From Brevibacillus reuszeri (lineage in GTDB: Bacteria > Bacillota > Bacilli > Brevibacillales > Brevibacillaceae), in NCBI RefSeq assembly GCF_002897295.1, contig NZ_BEXF01000009.1, forward strand, positions 186,001 to 250,000: DNA of 64,000 nucleotides. The letters are read 5' to 3'. This document shows positions 27,410-36,842 of this stretch, one piece after another. The translations under genes and the position numbers were made by a program. The notes beneath the pieces are model-generated. The model did no database searches. It was given only the letters and a program-made list of their open reading frames with translations, and was not told where the DNA came from. Numbering within the stretch: the first letter of the stretch is position 1; every line of letters starts with the position of its first letter.

Positions 27410-28561
27410 ATGTCAGAAATATCTTTGCGTGATGTACAAGCCGTCGATGTTCATGCCCATCCATATGTAGCGAATGAACGACCTTACACGCCCGAGGAGT
27501 TTATTCACAAGCTGTCCTTGTCCGTACTCCCAAAGCAAATGCATAAAGGACAAGTTTCTTCGCCGCACCAGCCTTTTCCGGGCTCCATCATGTGGATGCA
27601 AATCCTGACCAGACGAATGGCTCGGTATTTTGATTGCGAACCGACACTGGCGGAAGTGGTAAGAGTGCGAAATGAGCGAGCTGCAAACTTCCAGGCTTAC
27701 ACGAGAGAACTGTTTGAAGATGCCAAAATCACAGGTGTAATCACCGATTTCGGGTATCCGACACCGATGCTGAAAAAGCAGGCGTACACAGAGCTGTGTG
27801 GCGCGAGAATCTGGGAAATACACCGGATCGAACCTGTCATGGTGCGCCTTCGTAAGGAATGTGCCAGCTTTGGAGAGTTCGTCGAGATGTATCGTGCAGA
27901 TTTGCGGACCGCGTTAGAGAGAGCAGACGTTGTCGGATTAAAATCGATTATTGCCTACCGCAGTGGGCTGGAAGTGATGGATAAAAATGAGCAGGCTGCT
28001 TCCTCGCAATGGGAGGAATTCAAGGCAAATGAACGCGCTGAAGCCAAAGCTTTGCGGGACTATTGCCTGCACATTGCGATGGAGGAATGTACCGCTGCAA
28101 ACAAAGTCATGCATATTCACACAGGTGTAGGGGATGGCGATGTTGTCTTGCCGAAAGCAAGCCCTAGCTTCCTGCTCCCGTTGCTGCGTCACAAGGCATA
28201 CGCCGAAACCAAGGTGCATCTCGTTCACGGGGGCTATCCTTGGGTGGAGGAGGCGGCATTCATCGTCAGTATTTTGCCAAATGTCTACATGGACATTTCC
28301 TTGCAAAATCCATTTGTCGGTCACGGAGTCAAACGGATTCTCTCACAAGTATTTGAATTCGCACCGTTTGACAAGGTGATGTATGGCTCCGATGCTTTTA
28401 CCGTTCCGGAAATGAACTGGCTGGGGGTGCATCTATTCAAGGAGTGCTTTGAACAAGTGTTGCAATCATGGGTGGAGTCGGACTACGTTGATGCCGAGAC
28501 AGCACGATATATCGGAGAAATGGTATTGTACCGCAATTTTGAGAGCATCTATATCAAATAA
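27410..28561 (+). CDS. FluG N-domain-type metal-dependent amidohydrolase
   Basis: About 383 residues from ATG 27410, which has AGGAGG 6 nt upstream; a longer in-frame start would overlap the promoter. The amidohydrolase_2-type motifs are VDVHAHP (metal His pair), HIHTGVGDGD, VHGGYPW and YGSDAF (metal Asp). In fungal FluG and plant nodulin-6-like proteins, this domain is fused to a glutamine-synthetase domain. Here the GS-like partner is a separate gene three positions downstream, supporting a shared pathway on gamma-glutamyl compounds. Exact substrate unknown. Confidence 0.85.
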   Translation: MSEISLRDVQAVDVHAHPYVANERPYTPEEFIHKLSLSVLPKQMHKGQVSSPHQPFPGSIMWMQILTRRMARYFDCEPTLAEVVRVRNERAANFQAYTRELFEDAKITGVITDFGYPTPMLKKQAYTELCGARIWEIHRIEPVMVRLRKECASFGEFVEMYRADLRTALERADVVGLKSIIAYRSGLEVMDKNEQAASSQWEEFKANERAEAKALRDYCLHIAMEECTAANKVMHIHTGVGDGDVVLPKASPSFLLPLLRHKAYAETKVHLVHGGYPWVEEAAFIVSILPNVYMDISLQNPFVGHGVKRILSQVFEFAPFDKVMYGSDAFTVPEMNWLGVHLFKECFEQVLQSWVESDYVDAETARYIGEMVLYRNFESIYIK

Positions 28562-28573
28562 TTTGGGGGTGCC

Positions 28574-29926
28574 ATGATGGAACAAAGAGTGTTGGAGCTT
28601 GCACCGGAGCGAAAGCTGGGGTATTGGCACATTTGGGCCCTGGGGGTAGGAGCTGTCGTAGGGGACGGCGTCTTCCTGCTAATGGGGCAGGGAATCGCCA
28701 TGGCAGGTCCGGGAGCCATGCTCGCCTATTTTATAGCGGGGCTGTCACAATTTTTCCTCATGGTTGCGCTAGGTGAACTCGCAGTCGGAATGCCCAATGC
28801 CGGAGCCATGTCCCGTTGGGTAGAGAGGATGATGGGGCGATGGTGGGGCTTTTTATCCGGGGTAACATTTGCACTCGGATGGGTCATTGCAGGTGGTAGC
28901 GTCGGCTTGGCACTAGGAAAAATTACAATGTGGTTTTTTCCGCAATTGCAAGGAGAGTACTGGTCAGTCATTTTCGCCGTCTTCTTTATTACGGTGTTTG
29001 CTGTACTCAATATCATGGGGACAGAAATCGCTGCAACCACGCAATTATTGCTCGTGATTATCATGACGGCTGTTATTGCTATCTTCTCGCTTATTGGATT
29101 AAAAGATATGAATCTGGAGAATTTCACACCCTTTCTCCCACACGGATCGGAAGGCTTTTGGTCGGCCATTCCGCTCGGAACGTACGCTTACTTGGGAGCA
29201 GTCACGCTGGCAACTGCCGGGGGCGAATGTAAGGATCCGAAAGATTTGCCGAAAGCGCTGATCTGGTCCGGAATTACGTTTTTGATTCTCTATACGGCTG
29301 CTCAGGCTGTCTTGCAAGGCTTGATTCCCTGGGATCAGATTACGATGGACAGCTCACCGTTTACGGTTGCAGCAGGACAAGTATTTGGCTTTGCTGGGGC
29401 ATTTGTCATGAATGCCGTCGCCTGGATTGCCGCAGCCACCTGCATTTTGATGGGGACGCTATACGCAGCCTCTCGCATCTTTTATGCTCAGGCTCGCGAG
29501 GGATTTTTACCGGCGTTTTTCGGCTATCTCCATCCAAAAACGAAAACACCAGTGTACGGCATCTTGTTTGTGTGGGCTTGCTCGGTCGCTCTTGTAATTT
29601 TGGGCTCCTTGAATCCTGATTTTCTCTATGTCGAGCTATCCAATCAGTTGGTGCTGGCCTGGATGGTATCCTGGACATTGGCTCTGATTGCCGCCGTTCT
29701 CTATCGCAAAAAGCATCCAGATGAAATCGAGCGGTTGCCGTGGAAACAACCCTTGTACCCACTCTTCCCGATATTGGGCTTTATTGGAATCGGTATTGTC
29801 TGCTACGGCTCGTTCGTTGGGTCTCCGATGACGCTGTTGCGCGGTGCAATCTGGATGGGGGCGTTGTTCCTTGTGTTCAAGTTGTTTCAGAAAAAAGGTC
29901 AATCCACGGTTACTCATCGAAGCTAA
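28574..29926 (+). CDS. APC-superfamily amino acid/amine permease
   Basis: 450 residues, about 12 membrane segments. It begins with the APC-like GYWHIWALGVGAVVGDGVFL. GGGGG lies upstream of two tandem ATG codons (28574 and 28577), either of which may be used. It starts 12 nt after the amidohydrolase gene. It most likely imports the substrate of the FluG-like operon. It is only distantly similar to the permease at 8774, so the two clusters probably handle different compounds. Confidence 0.87.
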   Translation: MMEQRVLELAPERKLGYWHIWALGVGAVVGDGVFLLMGQGIAMAGPGAMLAYFIAGLSQFFLMVALGELAVGMPNAGAMSRWVERMMGRWWGFLSGVTFALGWVIAGGSVGLALGKITMWFFPQLQGEYWSVIFAVFFITVFAVLNIMGTEIAATTQLLLVIIMTAVIAIFSLIGLKDMNLENFTPFLPHGSEGFWSAIPLGTYAYLGAVTLATAGGECKDPKDLPKALIWSGITFLILYTAAQAVLQGLIPWDQITMDSSPFTVAAGQVFGFAGAFVMNAVAWIAAATCILMGTLYAASRIFYAQAREGFLPAFFGYLHPKTKTPVYGILFVWACSVALVILGSLNPDFLYVELSNQLVLAWMVSWTLALIAAVLYRKKHPDEIERLPWKQPLYPLFPILGFIGIGIVCYGSFVGSPMTLLRGAIWMGALFLVFKLFQKKGQSTVTHRS

Positions 29927-29944
29927 GATAGGAAGGGATCAACC

Positions 29945-31153
29945 ATGAAAAGCTCCATTCACGAAAAGCTTTCACTGAGTGAGGAACTCCTGCAGCAACT
30001 GACCGAAATCAGAAGTTACCTCCATCAAAACCCAGAGCTATCCTTCAAGGAATACCAGACCAGCTCGTATATTGTGTCTTGGTTGGAAAAGTGGGGCATC
30101 CCGCATAGCCGTTTTGGAGAGACGGGGGTCGTCGTCGACTTGCTCGGTGATGGAGGAGAGGGGCCGCATATCGGAGTTCGAGCCGATATAGACGCACTCC
30201 CCATCGAAGAAAAGACGCAGCTGCCATTCGCTTCCAAACAACTGGGTGTCATGCATGCATGTGGACACGATGGACATACCACGATTTTGCTCGGTACTGT
30301 CTATCAGTTGTACCAATTGAAAAGCGAGTGGAGGGGACGCGTGCGCTGCATCTTCCAACCGGGCGAAGAAGCAGATGGGGCTGCACAGAAGATGATCGAG
30401 CAAGGTGTCTTGGAGAATCCTCCAGTGAACGGGATGCTGGCTCTGCATTTGTGGCCGCATCTTCCGTTTGGATCGGTAGGGGTCAGGACTGGAGCGATCA
30501 CGGCATCTTGTGACGATTTTCGGATTGAAATCGAAGGGAAGGGTGGACACAGCGCCAGACCTCATCATGCGGTCGATGCGATTGCGATCAGCAGTCAGAT
30601 TCTTCAGGCACTCTCCCTGCTCGTAACCAAGAATACCAATCCCGTGGACCCAGTGGTTGTACACGTAGGCAAGATTCAGGGAGGGACAGCGAACAACATC
30701 GTAGCGGATCGGGTCGTCTTGGAAGGAACGACACGGACGGTTTCACGAGAGACGAGAAAAAAATTGCGCTCGCAATTCATCGCGCTCGTCGAAGGAATCG
30801 CAGAGGCATACGGAGCGACAGCAAAAATCATTTACTCCGACGGCTTGCCTCCTGTCATCAACGACCCGCTTTTGACGGACTGCGTGAAACAGTGCGCGGC
30901 AGAGCTATTGGGTGATTCTCGTGTCTACGTCCTGCTAGAACCATCTATGGGGGCAGATGATTTTGGAGCATTTGCTGAACAGGTCCCGAGCACGTATTTC
31001 CGATTAGGTATCCAACAAGCGGATCGCCCCGTGTACGATTTGCACCATCCACAATTTCAATTTGACCAGGAGATTATCCCGATTGGCGTAAAGCTTTTTA
31101 CCCATACAGTTCTCACATTGTTGCTGGATAAAGGAGAGAAAGAGATATGTTAA
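29945..31153 (+). CDS. M20D-family amidohydrolase
   Basis: 402 residues, M20D type (hippurate/N-acyl amino acid amidohydrolase, IAA-amino acid hydrolase relatives). The motifs RADIDALPI, MHACGHDGHT, FQPGEEADGA, ALHLWP and the C-terminal LHHPQFQFD include the usual metal ligands, with Cys in the CGHDGH segment. The gene overlaps the downstream ligase by 7 nt. In the pathway it may cleave an amide such as an N-acyl or gamma-glutamyl conjugate; this is inferred. Confidence 0.87.
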   Translation: MKSSIHEKLSLSEELLQQLTEIRSYLHQNPELSFKEYQTSSYIVSWLEKWGIPHSRFGETGVVVDLLGDGGEGPHIGVRADIDALPIEEKTQLPFASKQLGVMHACGHDGHTTILLGTVYQLYQLKSEWRGRVRCIFQPGEEADGAAQKMIEQGVLENPPVNGMLALHLWPHLPFGSVGVRTGAITASCDDFRIEIEGKGGHSARPHHAVDAIAISSQILQALSLLVTKNTNPVDPVVVHVGKIQGGTANNIVADRVVLEGTTRTVSRETRKKLRSQFIALVEGIAEAYGATAKIIYSDGLPPVINDPLLTDCVKQCAAELLGDSRVYVLLEPSMGADDFGAFAEQVPSTYFRLGIQQADRPVYDLHHPQFQFDQEIIPIGVKLFTHTVLTLLLDKGEKEIC

Positions 31154-32493
31154 CAAAAGAAGAAGTACTGGCATTGGTAGAGAGAGAGCAAATTGAATTT
31201 ATTCGGATCGAATTTCTTGACTACGCCGGAGTCACAAGAGGTAGGACCGTTCGCCCAGCCCAACTCGCAAGTGCAATGGAGAAAGGGGTCAATTTCAGTA
31301 CAGCGATCATGAGTTTTGACTGCTTTGACGAGTACATCCCCAATCCGACGTACGGAGCAAATGATGGAGATTTTTTTGCCATACCAGATCCTAAGACATT
31401 TGCTATCCTTCCGTACCGGAAAAATACAGCACGGATGTTGTGTGACCTCGTCGATGCTAATGGAGATCCTTGGGCTGGGTGCCCGCGAAATGCATTGAAG
31501 CGGCTTTTGTCAGAGGTAGAGTCCAAGCTTGGCGGGAAGATGTACATGGCATTTGAACAGGAGGCGTATCTGCTCAAGGAAGTAGATGAAAAGATCCAGC
31601 CAGCCGACAACAGCCATTGTTTCTCTACCGTAGGTGTAGACGTCCAGGAGGAATTTGTCCAGGATTTTGTTCTCTCGTTAGAAAAGATGGGCGTGGAAAC
31701 CGAGCAAATCTCCAGTGAATACGGCCCGGGACAATTGGAAATCAACTTGAAATACACACCAGCACTGAAGGCAACTGACAATCAGGTAACGTTCATGCAC
31801 CTGTTTAAACAAATCGCAAAAGACAAGGGAATGATCGGCACGTTGATGCCAAAGCCCTTCCAGCACCTGGCCGGAAGTGGTTTGCATGTGCATATTAGTC
31901 TCTTTGACGAAGCTGGGGAAAATCTCTTTGAAGATACTTCGGATCAGCGGGGACTCGATATGTCGGAGAAAGCGTACCATTTTATCGGCGGGCTTCTCAA
32001 GCATGCTTCATCATTGATTGCGATCGGTGCGCCGAGCGTCAATTCCTACAAACGTATGCAGCCGGGTACATGGGCTCCAGCTCACATTTGCTACGGCTCA
32101 GGCAATCGTTCCGTACTCGTGCGCATTCCCGAAAAGCGCAGAGCGAGGCGTTTCGAGTTTCGTGGAGCAGACGGCACTTGTAATCCGTATCTGTTGGCTG
32201 CCTGCTTAGTGGCAGCGGGATTGCATGGCATCCAAAGTCGAATGGAGCCAGGAGAGCCAGCCACTACCGATGTGAGTAAAATGAGCAACGCCGAGTTAAA
32301 GGAGAGAGGAATCGGCTGGGTGCCGCGTTCTCTCCCGGAAGCAATCAGTCATTTGTCTGAGGATACGATCTTGGCAGAAACGATCGGCCGTTCGATTTGG
32401 GAGGAGTTCATCAACATCAAGCGGACAGAGTCAGATAAATTTAATCGCTATGTGAGTGACTGGGAGAGAAAACTATTCTCGAATCTGTTCTAG
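31147..32493 (+). CDS. Glutamine synthetase-like gamma-glutamyl ligase (second cluster)
   Basis: 448 residues. Glutamine-synthetase motifs: FEQEAYLL, SEYGPGQLEINL, GSGLHVHISL, NSYKRMQPG and EFRGADGTCNPYL. Its start overlaps the preceding M20D gene by 7 nt. It is clearly a different subgroup from the ligase at 5855. With the FluG-type amidohydrolase, permease and aminotransferase, it fits an amine-activating ligase (PuuA/GlnA3/FluG C-domain-like) rather than nitrogen assimilation. It ends the operon; no strong terminator is seen right after it. Confidence 0.85.
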   Translation: MLTKEEVLALVEREQIEFIRIEFLDYAGVTRGRTVRPAQLASAMEKGVNFSTAIMSFDCFDEYIPNPTYGANDGDFFAIPDPKTFAILPYRKNTARMLCDLVDANGDPWAGCPRNALKRLLSEVESKLGGKMYMAFEQEAYLLKEVDEKIQPADNSHCFSTVGVDVQEEFVQDFVLSLEKMGVETEQISSEYGPGQLEINLKYTPALKATDNQVTFMHLFKQIAKDKGMIGTLMPKPFQHLAGSGLHVHISLFDEAGENLFEDTSDQRGLDMSEKAYHFIGGLLKHASSLIAIGAPSVNSYKRMQPGTWAPAHICYGSGNRSVLVRIPEKRRARRFEFRGADGTCNPYLLAACLVAAGLHGIQSRMEPGEPATTDVSKMSNAELKERGIGWVPRSLPEAISHLSEDTILAETIGRSIWEEFINIKRTESDKFNRYVSDWERKLFSNLF

Positions 32494-32662
32494 CTGTCTG
32501 TACATGGTATCTTCAGCCAGATGAAAAGGGTCGATCCTTTGTAAATCAGAAAGAATAAATCGAAAAGTCTAGCAGTATGATGGAAGTGGGGAAACGTGAA
32601 GTTCTTCTCTATGATGGAGAGGCCAGGAGGAAGGGCATCTACTTTGTCAGGAGGGAACGAAA

Positions 32663-32737
32663 ATGAGAATGAATATGGATATTCTCATCCAGTTACTCAT
32701 GCTCATTGTGATGATCATCGAACTGGCAACCAGATAG
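32663..32737 (+). CDS. Small hydrophobic peptide, type I toxin-like
   Basis: 24 residues (MRMNMDILIQLL...ELATR) with a very hydrophobic core of Ile, Leu, Met and Val. An excellent RBS (GGAGGG) lies 7 nt upstream. Twenty-two nt after its stop a strong terminator follows, itself embedding a CCACC/GGTGG stem. This layout, a tiny membrane peptide plus a compact terminator, is typical of Bacillales holin-like or TxpA/BsrG-type toxins of type I toxin-antitoxin pairs. No antisense RNA promoter was confirmed. It is a candidate, not a certain gene. Confidence 0.5.
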   Translation: MRMNMDILIQLLMLIVMIIELATR

Positions 32738-32758
32738 GGAGACCTTCATACCACAGCG

Positions 32759-32793
32759 AAGCGAGGACCACCATAGGTGGAACCTCGCTTTTG
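32759..32793 (+). terminator. Strong terminator after the toxin-like peptide
   Basis: AAGCGAGG (32759-32766) pairs with CCTCGCTT (32783-32790), with a perfect inner stem CCACC-ATA-GGTGG, then T's. It may be shared with an antisense transcript. Confidence 0.8.
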
Positions 32794-33447
32794 CTGTTTT
32801 CGGGCAGCGCGACCATGATTGTCCGAGGGAAAGCTAGCTATACACCTGCAGATATAGTGACTGTCAGCAAAGAGAAGGAGCGGTGTTCTGCTTTTCACGT
32901 CGCGGAAGAGCAAATGCCCATTTTCTAAGAAAATTAACGGCTTGATAGGGAAAGGGAACAGAGAAGAGAGCGGACCATTGCGTCTCGCTCTCTTTTTTGT
33001 GCGGGAGAGTTAGATGCAGTAATAAAAGAAAATCAATAAAATTGTTTGTTGTTCCATTCGTGTATTGAATCAGGATGTCGAAACAGTCTTGAACATATTC
33101 AGATACATTTTTTTCGAAAATGGTGGAGATCGACGCCAGGTTCAGATGGCACTTAGATTATCGCTTCGAAATTGATTCACTTTTGTCGTCAATCGCGCTG
33201 AAAAACTGATCAAAAGTGCTGCAAAATCGAATCGAGCGAACCAATATTGAAGCGAAAGGAGATAACCGGTCGGAAAAACAAGCAGTTCCAGGTGTTGTTT
33301 TCGGAATATTCGATCGAAAAACATTCTTTCTATCGGCACGCAAATTGCTAAATAGACTGACGAACAGCTGAAACATTCAGACAATATTCCATTGAAAAGG
33401 AGGAGAAACAGCTGATTCGTGATTATTACCAACAAAGGAGGATTGCT
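32794..33447. other. Intergenic control region before the third sigma-54 unit
   Basis: A 37-codon frame (32815-32928) lacks an RBS and is probably not a gene. A terminator (GAGAGCG 32966-32972 with CGCTCTC 32986-32992, T-run) follows it. The rest is the upstream region of the sigma-54 promoter. It includes a palindrome TTCGATCGAA (33309-33318) close to the promoter and a TTTTTTTCGAAAA patch around 33110, which resembles the site upstream of 27359. Confidence 0.5.
33334..33349 (+). promoter_or_regulatory. Sigma-54 (-24/-12) promoter of the symporter-amidohydrolase unit
   Basis: CGGCACGCAAATTGCT has GG (33335-33336) and GC (33347-33348) separated by 10 nt. It is located 98 nt before the DUF3311 gene. 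Confidence 0.85.
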
Positions 33448-33648
33448 ATGAAGCTCATTCACATTCTTGGCGCGCTGCCGTTTATTGGCATGCTAGGCTT
33501 GCTGCCGCTGATAAATCAGGTTACGCCATTCGTGTTAGGGATGCCATTCATTCTGTTCTGGATTGTGCTGTGGGTCGTTCTAACATCCGCCATTTTGGCA
33601 TTAATTTTTTGCATTGATCCAGCGAATCGGGAGGGTGACCAGTCATGA
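33448..33648 (+). CDS. DUF3311-type small membrane protein
   Basis: 66 residues with two membrane helices (about 5-25 and 32-57). Small DUF3311 proteins are found just before sodium:solute symporter genes and are thought to assist or pair with them. AGGAGG precedes the ATG, and the stop overlaps the ATG of the symporter (ATGA), so they are made together. Confidence 0.8.
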   Translation: MKLIHILGALPFIGMLGLLPLINQVTPFVLGMPFILFWIVLWVVLTSAILALIFCIDPANREGDQS

Positions 33649-35126
33649 ATGCAGCCCTACTTATGATCTTTGGATTTTTGCTCTTGTCGATATTTTTGGG
33701 GATTCGGGCAAAAAAGGGCAAGAAAATGGATTTGGAGCAATGGACAGTTGGCGGTAGGGGGTTCGGCGCCTTGTTCGTCTTCCTTCTCATGGCCGGGGAG
33801 ATTTATACAACTTTCACATTTCTCGGCGGAAGTGCGTGGGCCTACGGGAAAGGAGGACCTGCTTACTATATCCTTGCTTACATTTCATTGTCATGTGTTC
33901 TCGGGTACTGGTTGCTGCCTGCCATTTGGCGGTATGCAAACAAACACAAGCTGATGTCCCTTTCCGATTTTTATGAAAAGAAATACGACAGTCCTTTATT
34001 TGGGGTGCTCGTAGCGATTGTTGGCATCATTTCGATTATTCCATACCTTGTCCTTCAATTAAAAGGGTTAGGGATCATCGTTTCACAAGCTTCGTATGGC
34101 TCCATTTCACCGACCCTCGCCATCTGGATCGGAGCCATAGCCGTTACTGTTTATGTGATGGTGTCCGGCTTACACGGCTCAGCATGGACGGCCGTTATCA
34201 AAGATATCATGATTTTTGGCATCGTTGTCTTTTTAGGATTCTACATTCCCTTTCATTACTACGGTGGCATTTCGTCGATGTTTTCAAGCATCGCGGAAGC
34301 ATCACCCGGATTTTTGGCAATACCGGAAAAAGGGCTTAGCATTTCGTGGTTTATCTCAACCGTCCTGCTGACCGTTCTCGGCTTCTATATGTGGCCGCAT
34401 GGATTTGGTGGCATTTTTGCCGCGAAAAGTGAACGCGCGCTCCGTAAAAATACCATAATCAGTCCATTGTATACGCTCATGCTCTTGTTCGTGTTTTTTG
34501 TCGGGTTTGCGGCTATAGGCCAGGTGCCTGGCTTGAAAGGGCCTGATGCGGATCTGGCTTTATTGAAAATTTCCATTCAAACGTTTGAGCCATGGTTTGT
34601 TGGGTTGATCGGAGCTGCAGGGCTGCTAACCGCATTGGTTCCTGGCTCCATGCTTCTGTTATCGGGTGCAACGCTTCTGGCAAAGAACGTCTATAAAACA
34701 TTCGTTCCGCAAGCCTCAGATGTACAAGTCATGAAATTGGCGCGATATTTGGTCCCTGTTATAACGCTGACTTCCGTCTTTTTTACGTTAAATGGCGGCA
34801 ATACCATCGTAACGCTGCTCTTGATGGCATACAGTTTTGTGACGCAATTGTTTCCAGCACTGATTTTTAGCTTGACCAAGAATCGTTTTATCACAAAACA
34901 GGGGGGAGCGGCCGGAATCATTGTCGGTGTGAGCATCGTTGCGTATACCACGATTACAAAAATGACGATCAGTTCTCTATTCACATTTTTTCCACAATGG
35001 GTGCTGGATTTGAATGTGGGGATCATCGCGCTTATCGCCAACGTGCTCGTCACCATTGTTGTCAGCATGTTGACCAAAGGGCTCAGGCATCAACTACCAT
35101 CCCATGAATATGCAAAGGCAAGGTAG
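33645..35126 (+). CDS. Sodium:solute symporter (SSS) family transporter
   Basis: 493 residues with about 13 membrane helices. It has family features such as GGRGFGALFVFLLMAGEIYTTFTFLGG near the N-terminus and FYMWPHGFGGIFAAKSERALRKN mid-protein. SSS proteins move sugars, amino acids or carboxylates with sodium. It overlaps the DUF3311 gene by 4 nt and is followed at 27 nt by an amidohydrolase, so the imported compound is probably an amide substrate of that enzyme. Confidence 0.9.
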   Translation: MNAALLMIFGFLLLSIFLGIRAKKGKKMDLEQWTVGGRGFGALFVFLLMAGEIYTTFTFLGGSAWAYGKGGPAYYILAYISLSCVLGYWLLPAIWRYANKHKLMSLSDFYEKKYDSPLFGVLVAIVGIISIIPYLVLQLKGLGIIVSQASYGSISPTLAIWIGAIAVTVYVMVSGLHGSAWTAVIKDIMIFGIVVFLGFYIPFHYYGGISSMFSSIAEASPGFLAIPEKGLSISWFISTVLLTVLGFYMWPHGFGGIFAAKSERALRKNTIISPLYTLMLLFVFFVGFAAIGQVPGLKGPDADLALLKISIQTFEPWFVGLIGAAGLLTALVPGSMLLLSGATLLAKNVYKTFVPQASDVQVMKLARYLVPVITLTSVFFTLNGGNTIVTLLLMAYSFVTQLFPALIFSLTKNRFITKQGGAAGIIVGVSIVAYTTITKMTISSLFTFFPQWVLDLNVGIIALIANVLVTIVVSMLTKGLRHQLPSHEYAKAR

Positions 35127-35152
35127 TGTAAAAAATTCAATGAGGTGATCAA

Positions 35153-36778
35153 ATGTTTGCAGATCTGGTTTTTGTCAATGGGCAAGTGATTACAGTTGAT
35201 GAAAAAAATCGTATCGCCGAGGCGGTAGCAGTTAAAGAAAGTCGTATCGTCGCGGTCGGCACAAATCAAGAGATTGATAGCTGGATTGGGAAACAGACCC
35301 AAAAAATCGACTTGCATGGTAATAGCTTGTTGCCAGGATTTATCGATTCCCATCTGCATCTTACCTCGTATGGAACCGTCAAGCTCGGCGTGGATTGCAA
35401 AGCGCCCCATATCAAAACGCTGCAGCACCTGTTTGCCGAATTAAAGGCGCTTGCTGAGCATACCCCGAAAGGAGAATGGCTGCGTGCGTCAGGGTTCAAC
35501 GAGACGAAAATAGAAGAACAACGGTATCCCTCCCGCTGGGAATTGGATGCGATCTCCACCGAGCATCCAATTCAGATCACACGTACATGCTCTCATATTT
35601 CAGTCGTAAACAGCAATGCGCTGGAATTAGGGACAATCACAGAGGAAACACCTGATCCAGATGGAGGAAGAATCGATCGTGATGAGGAAGGGATTCCGAC
35701 AGGGTTGCTCATTGAAACCGCTCACTCACGCTTGATGCAATTAGCGGTTTATACAGAGGACGAGATTCGACAAGCAATGGTGATGGCATCCGCTGATTTT
35801 ATTGCGGCTGGTATTACGAGTATACATGATGCGGGAGGATTCGGCCCAGAAAATCTGCGCATGCTCCAGCAGGCTGTCAATGCGGATGACATTAAAGTGA
35901 GAGTGTATGCCATGATCGGCGCCTTAAATCGCTCCGAGGATTTTGTCGAGAAAATGGTTCAGGCAGGCGTCATTACAGGATTGGGAGATGAACGTTTTCG
36001 GATCGGGCCAGCGAAAATCTTTACCGATGGCAGCAGCAGCGGTCCTACGATTGCGACGAGAGAACCTTACGCAAGCGATCCTGACAACTATGGAATCCTG
36101 TATTTCACCCAAGAAAAAATAAATGAGATTCTTGGGGAGGCTCATAAGAAAGGGTTCCAGATTACCGCCCATGCGCAAGGAGATCGAGCGATTGAAATGG
36201 TGTTAAACTGCATAGAGGAATCGTTGGAAAAATATCCGCGTAACGACCACCGCCATCGCATTGAACATGCAGGTATTACCACGCCAGATTTGCTGGAACG
36301 GATGAAAAAGCTTAAGGTTGTGCCTATTCCGAATCCACCGTTCTTTTACGAATTTGGAGATGGCTACGTGAAAAACTACGGAGAGCGCGTAAATCACATG
36401 TATCCAGTGCGTGATTTTATCGACAACGGAATCATTGCGGCGGGAAGCTCAGATTGTCCTGTCACGCATTACAATCCACTGCTCGGCATTCATGTTGCTG
36501 TGAATCGAATGAGCGGCTCAGGTCAAGCGGTCGGAGCTAATCAGCGGATTACCGTCATGGAAGCCATCAAGCTGTACACCTGGAACGGAGCCTATGCAAG
36601 CTTTGAAGAAAACATCAAGGGTAGTATCGAGGTCGGGAAGCTGGCTGACCTCGTTGTGTTAAGCGAACGGATACTCGAAACTGCGAAAGATCGCATAAAA
36701 GAGATTCAGGTGGATATGACGGTAATTGGCGGTAAGCTGGAGTATGTAAGAGATGCGGATGCGGTAACTTACTGTTAG
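35153..36778 (+). CDS. YtcJ-like metal-dependent amidohydrolase
   Basis: 541 residues, amidohydrolase superfamily (amidohydrolase_3, YtcJ). Motifs: GFIDSHLHLT (metal His pair), FTDGSSSG near the carbamylated-Lys position, ITAHAQGDRAI, HRIEHAG and AAGSSDCPV (metal Asp). The only characterised member I can name is an N-substituted formamide deformylase, so amide or formamide hydrolysis is likely. It ends the unit; a bidirectional terminator separates it from the convergent activator. Confidence 0.85.
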   Translation: MFADLVFVNGQVITVDEKNRIAEAVAVKESRIVAVGTNQEIDSWIGKQTQKIDLHGNSLLPGFIDSHLHLTSYGTVKLGVDCKAPHIKTLQHLFAELKALAEHTPKGEWLRASGFNETKIEEQRYPSRWELDAISTEHPIQITRTCSHISVVNSNALELGTITEETPDPDGGRIDRDEEGIPTGLLIETAHSRLMQLAVYTEDEIRQAMVMASADFIAAGITSIHDAGGFGPENLRMLQQAVNADDIKVRVYAMIGALNRSEDFVEKMVQAGVITGLGDERFRIGPAKIFTDGSSSGPTIATREPYASDPDNYGILYFTQEKINEILGEAHKKGFQITAHAQGDRAIEMVLNCIEESLEKYPRNDHRHRIEHAGITTPDLLERMKKLKVVPIPNPPFFYEFGDGYVKNYGERVNHMYPVRDFIDNGIIAAGSSDCPVTHYNPLLGIHVAVNRMSGSGQAVGANQRITVMEAIKLYTWNGAYASFEENIKGSIEVGKLADLVVLSERILETAKDRIKEIQVDMTVIGGKLEYVRDADAVTYC

Positions 36779-36785
36779 AAATAAA

Positions 36786-36831
36786 CAGGTCACGCGAGGA
36801 GGATTCCCCTTGCACGTGACCTGCTTTTTTT
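36786..36831. terminator. Bidirectional terminator
   Basis: CAGGTCACG (36786-36794) pairs with CGTGACCTG (36815-36823), followed by a long T-run on the plus strand. It lies between convergent genes. Confidence 0.8.
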
Positions 36832-36842
36832 CGTCATAAACT

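Noticed and set aside
32815..32928. 37-codon frame downstream of the toxin-like peptide
   Set aside because: No RBS and no recognisable family, although a terminator follows.
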